Source: an uncultured Porphyromonadaceae bacterium (GTDB lineage: Bacteria > Bacteroidota > Bacteroidia > Bacteroidales > Muribaculaceae). Taken from it: a DNA stretch of 64,000 bases. This document shows positions 8,014 through 17,505 of the stretch, piece by piece. Every line of letters begins with the position of its first letter. Within the stretch, counting starts at the first letter, position 1. The DNA lies in contig CABUPJ010000006.1 of the NCBI GenBank assembly GCA_902493335.1, forward strand, positions 14,706-78,705, written 5' to 3'. The position numbers and the translations under genes were made by a program. Below the pieces are notes generated by a model. That model saw only the letters and a program-made list of their open reading frames with translations, was not told the DNA's origin and did not search any database.

Positions 8014-11000
8014 ATGAGTACAAAAACACCCATACCGTCACCGCCTCCGTCGACTTCGCCCTCAGGCACGGCCGGTATCGACGCCCCCGGCACAGGCACG
8101 TATATAGCTCCCGGCAGCGGCACGGCAATCGCCGGCGGCGGAACAGCGGTTGCCTCAGGAGGTACCGCCATCGCCACCGGTGGCACAGCTGTCGTCAACG
8201 ACAAAGGCGGCGGCGCGGCGCTTCCTGCCGACCGTGACAGCTACAGGCTCGGCAAACTCGATTTCAAAGTCATCAGACGCCTGTCGTCTGCCACAGGCGA
8301 GGCATCCGTGCTTTTGGCCGAAAACGGCGGCAACAGCTTCGCCATCAAACTCTATCGTCCGGGGCACCGCCCCGACGACGGCGTCATCGGCCGCCTATGC
8401 CGCGCACGAGGCAACGGCCTGACAGTCGACGTCTATGACCACGGCGTGTGGCACGACCCCGACGACCCGTCGGTCGAACGATATTATGAGGTGCAGCGCT
8501 ATTATCCTGCCGGAGGTCTCGAAGGCGAAAACATCCGCGGCAACGAACAGCGTTTCCGCGAAATAGCGCTTAACATGGCCTCGGCCATCGATTTCTGCCA
8601 CAGTCACAGGATATTGCACCGCGACATCAAACCGGCAAATTTTCTCTATGCCGACGATTCACACCGCCGCTTCGTGCTCGCCGACTTCGGCATCGCACGC
8701 GGCATCGCCGCCGACGGCCGCTGTAAAATCGACAGCGGACGCACACCTGTCTATGCGGCTCCCGAATGTTATATCAGCATCGACCGTCGCCTTATAGACG
8801 TCGACCGCAAGAGCGACTACTACGCTATGGGCATGTCGCTTCTTGCCCTGTGGATAGGCGAAGACAGCCTCCGCGGCAACGAGCGCGAACTCATCATGAA
8901 GAAACAGAACGAGGCGCTGCCCTATCCCGACGATATGTCGCCCCACACTCTCTCGCTCATCAAGGCGCTTACACGCCGCGACATCGCGCAGCGCGCCGAC
9001 TTCGCCACGATAAAACGCTGGGCTGCGGGCGAGACGGTCTTTGATATGGCCGACTATCACAAGAACGCCACCGGATTCAGAATCATTTTCAACTCGTCGC
9101 GCAACCAGATAGCCCAAAGCCCCGCCGAACTGGCCGCAATGATGTGGAACGACCAGACTCTCGCCATAAAATATCTATACAGCGGCACACTGAAGCAATG
9201 GTTCATGGACCTCGGACGGCCCGAGACAGCCGTCGAAATCGACAACATCGCCGAAGAGCTCTATCCCCACAACCACAGGGCCGGCCTCTATGCCGTCTGC
9301 CTGTTGCTCGACCCCGAGATGCCATTCACGGGGGTCAAAGGCAACAGCATAGTCACACCGGCCGAAATCGCCGCCGAGCTCTGGGCCAATGCCTCGACAT
9401 ACAAAGAACTGCTCGCAAGCCCTGACGCCCTGCTGTATGTCTACATGCGTTCATGCGGTCTCGAAGCTATCGCCGGCAAATACCCCCGCCTAATCGCGCG
9501 CGATGCCGACTGCTATTTCTTCGATCTCATATATACACTCGACCCCTCACTCCCCTATCCCGTCAAAGACATAAAAGGCAAATGGCACAACGCCCGCAGT
9601 GTCAACGACATAATCGCCGTCGCCCATGACCCGGGTCTCGACGCGGTCTCGCTAAAGCATATCATGAGCGACGACTTCACGACCTGGCTCTCGGCTCGCG
9701 ACAAAGCGCTCGCCGGCAAGATCGCCGATACGGCGCGACGTACCCGCGACTGCTGGGCCACACTATATGCCCTCGCACCGGCCGCTTCCTACAATTTCGT
9801 CACCGACGCCAATGCAATCGACTATCTCTTCACACCCGCCCAGCTGGCCGAAGAAATCAGCCGTGAGATGGCCGGCCTCTCGACTCTCGGCCTGAAGCTC
9901 ACCGAGCAGCTGGGCCGCAGCGCCTTCGACGGCTCACGTCTTCACCGCTACCTCGAGTCAAAAGGCAAATATGACCGCCAGATCAGCTGGGTGCGCTACT
10001 GCAAGAACCTCACATCGACCGACAATGCCGGCAAGATTGGCCCATATAACGACGACATCGCGACATACAAGGTGATACGCGGCTGGGGAGGCTCATGTCC
10101 CTACTATCCCGCGCATGGTCACGGACGCAAACTGCTGAGTCTCGCCGATGTCGACAGCTGTCCGTCATCGGTGCTGAGTTTCGAGAAACAGCGTCTGGCC
10201 GACTGGCTGACCGGATTCTTTCAGGAAAACCCGTCGGCAGACTACAAACGGCGCTCATATTCAGACCTGACCGGCGACTATTATGACTACCTCGTCAAGC
10301 GTCTGCCCGACTGCAACTATATCAGTCGCTCGTCGAAGCTAGCCAAGACTCTCAACGCCGCCATCGCCGACGAGAAACAGGCGTGGAAGAATATCCATAC
10401 GATACAATGGCTCACAGTGCTGCTGTGTTTCATTCCCATGCTCGCCACCTTTGTCATACTGCTCGTCACCGGTTTCAGCGACATCAGCCGCGTGCTGCGT
10501 CCGCTCATCGAGGCCTCGGGCCACTATGCCGGCATCGCTCTCGGCATCATCGGCGGACTGGCAAGCATGGCTTCGTCGCGTCCCAGTCTGATCGGCGCGG
10601 GCATCGTCGGACTCATAATCTACGGCCTCACCGTCTTTGTCTTCAAGTTTCTCGTCGTGCTCGCTCCGTGGCTGCTGGCGGCTCTGCTCGCGCTTGCCAT
10701 CTGGTATTTCGGCCGCGACATCTTCATTTCGACCAAGAAAAAAGCCATGGCCGGCGTGTCGGCGGCGTCGATGAACGACACCGTCCACCTCAGACTCATC
10801 GGCGAGGCTTTCGGCACGACATCAAAGATCTTCAAAAACACTCAGCCGGGCTATCTGCTCGACATGCTCCGCAGCAGCACCGACGAAGCTCGCTCGAAAA
10901 TCAAGAAGATGCTGCGCTGCGGCGCAGTACTCCTCATACTGTCAGCCGCAACCGTGGCCTTCAACATCTTTGTCACGCCGACACTTCTCGACAGCCGCAG

Positions 11001-11349
11001 CGCTGCCGCCGTGAATCAGACAGCTGAAGTCGCCGAGGTCGTCCCCTCGGGTCTCGACGGCTCGTGGACAGGCACTTTCGACGGCGTCGGCGCCACGATG
11101 ACCGTCTCGTCAGCCGACGGCGTCACGCGCGCTAAAATCACCATCTCCTACTCTAACCCGCTGCGTCAGACAGCCACCGTCAAACCGACGGCTGACGGAG
11201 GCGTCACCATGACCGTCATCTCCTCGACCGGAGCCGTCGGCGGCCATTACGACGCCACCCTCACTACCGGCAACAGCTATATGACAGGCAAATACATCAA
11301 TCCCACGACAGGGCGCTCGCTCTTCTTCCAATTCTCTAAAAAACCGTGA
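8014..11349 (+). CDS. Transmembrane Ser/Thr protein kinase with helical repeats
   Basis: 1111 residues. An N-terminal tail (1-70) is rich in Pro, then Gly/Thr/Ala. The kinase domain (about 75-340) has a weak glycine loop, Lys112 in AIKLY, the catalytic loop HRDIKPANF (Asp204), ADFGIARG (Asp224) and YAAPE, so it is probably active. Residues about 350-690 hold about four divergent helical repeats of about 80 residues (SPAELAAMMW, TPAEIAAELW, SVNDIIAVAH, TPAQLAEEIS). About four membrane segments lie at 795-905, another at 968-987, and a beta-rich domain of about 100 residues ends the protein, probably periplasmic. Its stop overlaps the AAA+ start (GTGA). The substrate is unknown. Confidence 0.88.
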   Translation: MSTKTPIPSPPPSTSPSGTAGIDAPGTGTYIAPGSGTAIAGGGTAVASGGTAIATGGTAVVNDKGGGAALPADRDSYRLGKLDFKVIRRLSSATGEASVLLAENGGNSFAIKLYRPGHRPDDGVIGRLCRARGNGLTVDVYDHGVWHDPDDPSVERYYEVQRYYPAGGLEGENIRGNEQRFREIALNMASAIDFCHSHRILHRDIKPANFLYADDSHRRFVLADFGIARGIAADGRCKIDSGRTPVYAAPECYISIDRRLIDVDRKSDYYAMGMSLLALWIGEDSLRGNERELIMKKQNEALPYPDDMSPHTLSLIKALTRRDIAQRADFATIKRWAAGETVFDMADYHKNATGFRIIFNSSRNQIAQSPAELAAMMWNDQTLAIKYLYSGTLKQWFMDLGRPETAVEIDNIAEELYPHNHRAGLYAVCLLLDPEMPFTGVKGNSIVTPAEIAAELWANASTYKELLASPDALLYVYMRSCGLEAIAGKYPRLIARDADCYFFDLIYTLDPSLPYPVKDIKGKWHNARSVNDIIAVAHDPGLDAVSLKHIMSDDFTTWLSARDKALAGKIADTARRTRDCWATLYALAPAASYNFVTDANAIDYLFTPAQLAEEISREMAGLSTLGLKLTEQLGRSAFDGSRLHRYLESKGKYDRQISWVRYCKNLTSTDNAGKIGPYNDDIATYKVIRGWGGSCPYYPAHGHGRKLLSLADVDSCPSSVLSFEKQRLADWLTGFFQENPSADYKRRSYSDLTGDYYDYLVKRLPDCNYISRSSKLAKTLNAAIADEKQAWKNIHTIQWLTVLLCFIPMLATFVILLVTGFSDISRVLRPLIEASGHYAGIALGIIGGLASMASSRPSLIGAGIVGLIIYGLTVFVFKFLVVLAPWLLAALLALAIWYFGRDIFISTKKKAMAGVSAASMNDTVHLRLIGEAFGTTSKIFKNTQPGYLLDMLRSSTDEARSKIKKMLRCGAVLLILSAATVAFNIFVTPTLLDSRSAAAVNQTAEVAEVVPSGLDGSWTGTFDGVGATMTVSSADGVTRAKITISYSNPLRQTATVKPTADGGVTMTVISSTGAVGGHYDATLTTGNSYMTGKYINPTTGRSLFFQFSKKP

Positions 11350-14300
11350 ATACCGACAACAAATGCACCCGCTGCGGGAGCGCCAACCGCCCCGAAGCAC
11401 GATACTGCAAACATTGTGGCAACGCTCTTGCCGTAACATCCAAGCAGTCGATTCTCGACAGTGTCAAAGGCCTCGTCCGTGTCAAAGACTGCCTCTCGGA
11501 CATCTACGACAAAGCCATTGCGATAAAAAACCGCGCCGAGGCCACCAAAGTGAAGATGCGCCTCGAAATGAATTTCTTCATCACCGGCGCACCCGGCACA
11601 GGCAAATCAATGCTCGCCAATACGATAGCACGACTGCTGGCCGACGCAGGCGTCACATCGCAGCGACCTCCCGTCACCGTCGACGCAGCCGACTACGAAC
11701 AGTGGGCCAAAGAAATTGACAAGAACACCGAGGCTATCAAAGACGGTGTTCTCATCATCGAGAACACAGGCAAACTCACGGGGCGTCAGTATGGCTCAGG
11801 CGTCTCGCCTCTCGACCCGCTCTTCTCACGCCTCTCGCGATGGTACGGCAACCCCGACAGCCCCGTCGTCATACTCACGGGGCTGACCGACATGGCCGAT
11901 TTCATGCGCAGCAACACCAACATCGGCCGTTATTTCCCCTTTGTCTTCCACCTCGAGCCTTACACCATCGCCGAGATGGCCGACATCTGCGAAGCGGTGC
12001 TCCTTAGCCGTTTCGGCCTCACTCTCGAGACAGAGGCCCGCGAGAAACTCGAGCGCGTGTTCACCGACGCGCGTCGCGACTCCAAATCGACCGCCGACAA
12101 CGGACACCTTGCCGCCCGCAAAGCCTCCGAGATATCGGTCGAACACACGGCCTTCCCCGGCGACGACACCACTGTCGGACCCGACGAAGTCCCGGGCAAA
12201 GAATTCATCGCCAAGACTTTCGAGCAGGTTATCGCCGAATTTGACAACTATGTCGGCATCGACGAGATAAAAGAGACCGTGCGCACCATCGCCGCCCGTG
12301 TCGACCAGCGGCGCCGAGCCATCGAAGCCGGCACGGCCGATCCCAAGACACCGCTCATCGACTCCCACTATCAGTTTCTCGGCAATCCCGGCACAGGCAA
12401 GACCACTGTCGCGCGCATATTCGCCGACGCCCTCAAGTCGCTCGGCGCACTGCCCGTCGGACAGCTCATCGAAGTCTCGCGCGACGACCTTGTCAGCAAA
12501 TATGTCGGCGAGACGCCCCAGCTGGTCAAGGCCGCTGTCGAACGCGCGATAGGCGGCGTGCTTTTCATCGACGAGGCATACCGCCTCTGCCGCGACAAAA
12601 ACGACACATTCGGACTCGAGGCCATCGAGAGCCTTCTGACATATACAGAAAACCGCCGCGGCGAGTTCGTACTCATCATGGCCGGCTACACCAAGGAAAT
12701 GGGTGAGCTCGCGGCTGTCAACGACGGCATAGCCTCACGCATCAACAACAAGGTCTACTTCCGCGACTACAAACCCGAGGAACTCACCGAAATCTTCCGG
12801 CGCATGCTCGCCGCGACGCCCGAACGCTTCACCGTCGACCCCGAGACCGATGCACGGCTCATCAACGTCTTCAGCCGCATGTATCAGACACGGACATCGC
12901 AGTTCGGCAATGCCCGCGAGGTCCGTAACGTCCTCACCACAGCCATTTCGCGCCATGCAGCCCGCGTAGGCGCCCAGGGCGGTAATCCGGCCGACACCGT
13001 CCTCACCCTCGACGATATAGACGCCGGCGCGACATCGGCACCAACTACAGCCGACGAGATACTCGCACCGCTCGACGGTCTCATCGGCATGGAGAGCGTC
13101 CGCAGCCAGCTGCGCGCCCTCGCCAACAAGATGATAAAAGACCGGCGCCGCGCCGCCGCACGCCCCGGCTCGACCGAAATACCGACCGTCCACATCGCCC
13201 TGACGGGCAATCCCGGCACCGGCAAGACCGAAGTTGCCAAACGCCTCGGACGCGTCTTCAAGGCGATGGGCATCCTGCCGACCGACAAAGTCGTCTTCCG
13301 CGAGCGCAAAACCCTGCTCGACAGCTATTCAAATTCAGCCGCCGTCAACATGGACAAGGCCGTCGACGAAGCCATCGGCGGCGTCCTCTTCATTGACGAG
13401 GCATATAACCTGATGCCGCTCGACCCGGGCGGACGCGACAACATAGGCGCTCAGGCCGTCGAAGCTCTGATGACGCGCATGGTCAACGACGCCGGCAAAT
13501 TCATCACCGTCATCGCAGGCTACAAGAATCTCATCGAAGAATTTGTCAACAACGCCAATCCCGGTCTCAAGAGCCGTTTCACAACCTACATCGACATCCC
13601 CGACTATAACGCCGGCCAACTTTTTGAAATATATATGCAGCAGGCCGAACGCCGAGGCTATACCCTTACCCCCGGCGCGGTCGAACGTCTCAAACTGAAA
13701 ATCGACGAGATGATAACATCGAAAGACGAACGCTTTGCCAACGCCCGCGACATCATCGCCGTCTTCAACGAGACATGCCTGCGGCAGGACTCGCGCGTCG
13801 ACGTCGACGCATCCGTCGACCAGCTCTATATAATCACCGAAGACGATATTCCCTACACACCGCCCCGGAAGATAGACCTCACAGACTGTCTAAACCGTCT
13901 CGACGACCTTATCGGCCTCGACAGCGTCAAAAAATCGCTGCGCGACCTCGCCGACAGCATCACCGTCGAGCAGCAGCGCGCGGCTATCGAAGGACGTCGC
14001 CCGCAATATGTCTACGACCACTATCTTTTCGTCGGCAATCCGGGCACAGGCAAGACCACCGTCGCCCGCATCATGGGCGAAATCATGCACTCGCTCGGAC
14101 TCCTGCCGAGCAACAAGGTCATCGAGACCGTCGCCAAAGACTATATCGCCGGTTACGTCGGCCAGACGGCCCGCCAGACCGAAATCACCGTCAACCGCGC
14201 CCTCGGCGGCATTCTCTTCATCGACGAAGCTTACGGCCTCAACGACGGGCCCGGCGGTTTCGGCAAAGACGCCATGCCGACACTGCTGACGAAACTTCTC

Positions 14301-14687
14301 GACTACAAAGGACGCATGATCTGCATCGCCGCTGGCTATCCGCGGGAGATACGCCAATGGGTCGACACCAACAGCGGTCTGCGTTCACGATTCACCAAAG
14401 AGATTATCTTCGAGGATTATGACGCCGACCAGCTCGCGCAAATATTCCTCAACCTCGCGGCCAAGGCCAAATTTACCCTTACGCCCGAGGCCGACGAGGC
14501 CATGCGTTCATACTTCCGCACCCTCGTCTACAACAAGACACGCGACTTTGCAAACGCACGCGAGGCGCGCAACTACTTCGACGCCGTCAAGCTCCGCCAG
14601 GGTGCCCGTCTGCGCCGCATCATGGAAATGCCGTCGTTCGACCGCACGGCCTATTTCGTCCTCGAGCGCGAGGACATGCTCGTCTGA
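11346..14687 (+). CDS. Zinc ribbon plus four-module AAA+ ATPase (CbxX/SpoVK-like)
   Basis: 1113 residues from a GTG at 11346 that overlaps the kinase stop. A zinc ribbon (C7, C10, C21, C24) precedes four AAA+ modules with Walker A at 81 (GAPGTGKS), 346, 621 and 897 (GNPGTGKT). Modules 2-4 have intact Walker B (VLFIDEAY or ILFIDEAY) and arginine-finger stretches such as GLRSRF. Module 1 has VLIIENTG instead, so it probably binds but does not hydrolyse ATP. CbxX/CfqX-type modules normally form hexameric remodelling enzymes; four in one chain is uncommon. Coupling to the kinase and the shared zinc ribbons suggest a kinase-controlled remodelling machine, which is inference. Confidence 0.88.
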   Translation: MNTDNKCTRCGSANRPEARYCKHCGNALAVTSKQSILDSVKGLVRVKDCLSDIYDKAIAIKNRAEATKVKMRLEMNFFITGAPGTGKSMLANTIARLLADAGVTSQRPPVTVDAADYEQWAKEIDKNTEAIKDGVLIIENTGKLTGRQYGSGVSPLDPLFSRLSRWYGNPDSPVVILTGLTDMADFMRSNTNIGRYFPFVFHLEPYTIAEMADICEAVLLSRFGLTLETEAREKLERVFTDARRDSKSTADNGHLAARKASEISVEHTAFPGDDTTVGPDEVPGKEFIAKTFEQVIAEFDNYVGIDEIKETVRTIAARVDQRRRAIEAGTADPKTPLIDSHYQFLGNPGTGKTTVARIFADALKSLGALPVGQLIEVSRDDLVSKYVGETPQLVKAAVERAIGGVLFIDEAYRLCRDKNDTFGLEAIESLLTYTENRRGEFVLIMAGYTKEMGELAAVNDGIASRINNKVYFRDYKPEELTEIFRRMLAATPERFTVDPETDARLINVFSRMYQTRTSQFGNAREVRNVLTTAISRHAARVGAQGGNPADTVLTLDDIDAGATSAPTTADEILAPLDGLIGMESVRSQLRALANKMIKDRRRAAARPGSTEIPTVHIALTGNPGTGKTEVAKRLGRVFKAMGILPTDKVVFRERKTLLDSYSNSAAVNMDKAVDEAIGGVLFIDEAYNLMPLDPGGRDNIGAQAVEALMTRMVNDAGKFITVIAGYKNLIEEFVNNANPGLKSRFTTYIDIPDYNAGQLFEIYMQQAERRGYTLTPGAVERLKLKIDEMITSKDERFANARDIIAVFNETCLRQDSRVDVDASVDQLYIITEDDIPYTPPRKIDLTDCLNRLDDLIGLDSVKKSLRDLADSITVEQQRAAIEGRRPQYVYDHYLFVGNPGTGKTTVARIMGEIMHSLGLLPSNKVIETVAKDYIAGYVGQTARQTEITVNRALGGILFIDEAYGLNDGPGGFGKDAMPTLLTKLLDYKGRMICIAAGYPREIRQWVDTNSGLRSRFTKEIIFEDYDADQLAQIFLNLAAKAKFTLTPEADEAMRSYFRTLVYNKTRDFANAREARNYFDAVKLRQGARLRRIMEMPSFDRTAYFVLEREDMLV

Positions 14688-14728
14688 CAAAACTGACATT
14701 TGTTCAGACCATAGGCCTAACATTCTTA

Positions 14729-14777
14729 AAACAACAGGCCGGAACTCATCGAAATGATGAACTCCGGCCTGTTGTTT
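14729..14777. terminator. Bidirectional hairpin terminator
   Basis: Two 22-nt arms (14729-14750 and 14756-14777) pair with two mismatches around a 5-nt loop. The stem is flanked by A and T tracts, so it can serve both the AAA+ operon and rpmH from the other side. Confidence 0.75.
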
Positions 14778-14799
14778 ATCCTAAAGACCAGGATAATAA

Positions 14800-14955
14800 T
14801 TACTTTCCTGCGATAGAGTCAGAGACGGTCAGACGTGCGCGGCCTTTGGCGCGGCGACGGGCAAGAACCTTGCGGCCATCGGGGGTTGACATTCTCTCAC
14901 GGAAACCGTGCTTGTTAACTCTTTTACGATTAGAGGGTTGAAATGTTCTTTTCAT
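14800..14955 (-). CDS. rpmH: 50S ribosomal protein L34
   Basis: A 51-residue protein read directly from the minus strand: ATG at 14955, TAA at 14800-14802. It begins MKRTFQPSNRKRVNKHGFRE and contains GRKVLARRRAKGRARL, the L34 signature. It is a basic protein of the large ribosomal subunit. A TAAATTTG promoter box lies 43 bp upstream, and the shared hairpin terminator lies just past the stop. It stands alone here rather than beside rnpA. Confidence 0.97.
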   Translation of the reverse strand: MKRTFQPSNRKRVNKHGFRERMSTPDGRKVLARRRAKGRARLTVSDSIAGK

Positions 14956-14997
14956 TGCCTTATATTATTTTGTTTACTTATTTCACAATTCAGAGTG

Positions 14998-15005
14998 CAA
15001 ATTTA
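14998..15005 (-). promoter_or_regulatory. -7 promoter box (TAAATTTG) for rpmH
   Basis: Minus-strand TAAATTTG matches TAnnTTTG, 43 bp before the rpmH start. Confidence 0.6.
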
Positions 15006-15132
15006 GGAAATAAAAATCAACTGTGCAAAGCCTTGACTTAAAAACTTGCAAACAATTTCAGCTGAAAGAACAGAACGGTGTTTTCTGTCGGTTTTAGATT
15101 ATGGAAACCTGACTCATACTGAAAATAATTCG

Positions 15133-15140
15133 TATTTTTG
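15133..15140 (+). promoter_or_regulatory. -7 promoter box (TATTTTTG) for the LRR protein gene
   Basis: TATTTTTG matches TAnnTTTG. It predicts a leader of about 115 nt before the ATG at 15264 and rules out the farther upstream in-frame start at 15138. Confidence 0.55.
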
Positions 15141-15263
15141 CAGGCAAATGACTGCTGTCGTGCTGCGATTCTTATTACAACCATCTGTTTCAGATTTTTA
15201 CACATCAGACACATATTTTTCCATACGATTAACCCACTCGTTTTATTAATATATCATCATAAT

Positions 15264-17426
15264 ATGTCTAAGCGTATTGTTTTTTTATTGGCTCTAATGC
15301 TGTATACGGCACTCTACGGAATGGCTCAGACCATTTACAGCAGATTTACCGTTGGCTTTGTTGAATATGGAGTTTTGAGTGACACCGAGGCCGCTGTTAC
15401 AAATTTTAGGCCTGAAGAAAAAATCACATCCTTCACATTGCCGGAAACGGTCACAGACCAATCGGGCAAGAAATATAAGGTCACGACAATCTGTTCGCAT
15501 GCCTTTGCCGGCGCCTCGTCCGTCAAACCCATCGAAGTCAACAGACTGACACTGCCGTCATCAGTAGTAAATATATCGGCATCGGCATTCCGCGCCAATA
15601 TAAAAATTAAAAACCTGACCATAAAAGGCAAAGCCGCAATAGCCGATATGGCATTCGCCTCATGCACCGGTCTTGAGTCTGTCACTTTCGGCCCGGTTTC
15701 ATCAATAGGTAAAAATGCTTTTTACAATACAGGCCTGACAAATGTCAAAGTGCCGAATGTTCCGGGAGGTATCGGTGAAGCTGCTTTCGCCGGGTGCGAA
15801 CAGCTTAAATCGGTCACCTTCGACAATAAGGTATCGGCGTTGCCCAACGGATGTTTTCGCGACTGCCCGTTGTTGAACAATATCACAATCCCCGTATCAA
15901 TAACCGAATTACCCGACAACTGCTTCTCAGGTTGCACAGGTCTTGGCAACATAACTCTTCACGACCAGCTGTATAAAGTAGGTAACAGCTGCTTCAGAGG
16001 CTGCAAATCATTGACACATCTGCCGCAACCGCATCATTATTCATCAGGCGACTACGCTTTCGCACAATGTCTCGGCCTGACCGAAGTCAATGTCTGCAAT
16101 ACCGGCCGCGCCACTTTCTCAAGCTGTGTAAATATAACAAAAGCCACGATAACCGGTTATACCGGCCCATATCCTCTGCAGGGCTGCGACGGCATAACAC
16201 GCCTCGACATAACCGGTGGTGGATCGCTCGGAGAAGCGGCACTTTCAGGGATGAAGAACCTCAGGGAAATATATTGCTACAGCACACAAAGAATACCGAC
16301 AACGGCTGAATACTACACCGCGACTGCCCCCGACTGGGTATATGAAAACGTGAAGCTCTATGTTCCCGAGGGTTGCAAGAAAGAATATATCACAGACGGA
16401 GACAACTATGCCGGCAAATCCGCCTGGAAAAATTTCAAGAATATCAGCGAAACAATATCCAACTCTGATTTATTGAGAAATATCTATATCCCCGATGCCA
16501 CCGTTAAAGTCGGAGAGATATTAGACATTGCCTGCGAAGTAAGCCCTGTACCCTGGACATCGTCAGAATTCTATCTATACAGCGACGATATATTTACAGT
16601 CTTGGCCTACGGATATACTCCGGGTTACAGTTATTGGTCTCCGGGATACCTCGTAGGACAGGCTCCGGGTACAACGACTGTCCATTTTTATGACGTGAAC
16701 AGCGGATTGCAGACCTCGTTCAAGGTCACTGTGGTAGAAGACCCGGAGAATCCCGATTATCTGACAGGACTACATACGATGACCTATTCCCGTGGTGGAA
16801 TTTCATCAGGTAGTGTTCCAGACATACTACCCAAGACATTCAAACTTGGCCTGATCAATAATCCACAGGTTACCGAAGATTACACCTGGGAGCCGAAATA
16901 CAGCATATATTTCAGTGGTATCCTAAACCCTGATGTATTACTGGATGCTTCAGACTTGGAAGTAAACTTTGACAACGGTGCTGTTACCGCAGCCATAGAT
17001 GTCTTGATTAAAGACGTGACCGATGACGGCATTGCAGCTTTCTGGTACTGGAATCATGATAACTATCCGTTTAAAATATATAAAAAAGATGGTGTTTTGC
17101 GGATGTCAGACGGCGTAATCTCCGGATGGATTGAGCACGATGAGCCAACATGGTCGGTTTCTGATCAATGGGGACAAGAAATCATTGATATACACGAGGT
17201 CGGGATGGATAGCGCCACTGACATTTACCGCGATGACATGTCATCATGCGTCAATTACAGACTAACCGGCAACCGTCTGGAGTTTGAGACAAGCGGTGAC
17301 ATATATGTCTATACTCACAGCGGCAATCTCCACGCTCATTCACACAGCGACAATATCGTGATTGACACTCCGGGATTTTATATCGTCAGATTCAATAACG
17401 CCGCATTTAAAATAGCAATACCATAA
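15264..17426 (+). CDS. Secreted BspA-like leucine-rich repeat protein
   Basis: 720 residues from ATG 15264, chosen because the protein then starts with a signal peptide (MSKRIVFLLALMLYTALYG, cut near AQ). Residues about 60-380 carry BspA/LRR_5-type repeats built on LPxSVxxIxxxAFxxC units, for example ITELPDNCFSGCTGLGNITL. An Ig-like region follows (VKVGEILDIACEVSPVPWTS). The C-terminus (DIYVYTHSGNL...GFYIVRFNNAAFKIAIP) resembles PorSS sorting tails. It is probably exported or surface-attached; family members bind host or bacterial proteins. It is monocistronic, with its own promoter and terminator, and has lower GC than the operon before it. Confidence 0.85.
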   Translation: MSKRIVFLLALMLYTALYGMAQTIYSRFTVGFVEYGVLSDTEAAVTNFRPEEKITSFTLPETVTDQSGKKYKVTTICSHAFAGASSVKPIEVNRLTLPSSVVNISASAFRANIKIKNLTIKGKAAIADMAFASCTGLESVTFGPVSSIGKNAFYNTGLTNVKVPNVPGGIGEAAFAGCEQLKSVTFDNKVSALPNGCFRDCPLLNNITIPVSITELPDNCFSGCTGLGNITLHDQLYKVGNSCFRGCKSLTHLPQPHHYSSGDYAFAQCLGLTEVNVCNTGRATFSSCVNITKATITGYTGPYPLQGCDGITRLDITGGGSLGEAALSGMKNLREIYCYSTQRIPTTAEYYTATAPDWVYENVKLYVPEGCKKEYITDGDNYAGKSAWKNFKNISETISNSDLLRNIYIPDATVKVGEILDIACEVSPVPWTSSEFYLYSDDIFTVLAYGYTPGYSYWSPGYLVGQAPGTTTVHFYDVNSGLQTSFKVTVVEDPENPDYLTGLHTMTYSRGGISSGSVPDILPKTFKLGLINNPQVTEDYTWEPKYSIYFSGILNPDVLLDASDLEVNFDNGAVTAAIDVLIKDVTDDGIAAFWYWNHDNYPFKIYKKDGVLRMSDGVISGWIEHDEPTWSVSDQWGQEIIDIHEVGMDSATDIYRDDMSSCVNYRLTGNRLEFETSGDIYVYTHSGNLHAHSHSDNIVIDTPGFYIVRFNNAAFKIAIP

Positions 17427-17436
17427 GATTATATGG

Positions 17437-17483
17437 TATCAAAAAAGAGCGCGCCATAAAAAATGGCGCGCTCTTTTTTGATA
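17437..17483. terminator. Strong bidirectional hairpin terminator
   Basis: A perfect 20-bp stem (17437-17456 with 17464-17483) contains GAGCGCGCCA and ends in A6/T6 tracts. It separates the LRR gene from the convergent epimerase gene. Confidence 0.9.
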
Positions 17484-17505
17484 TACTCCAATTATTTCAT
17501 ACTCA

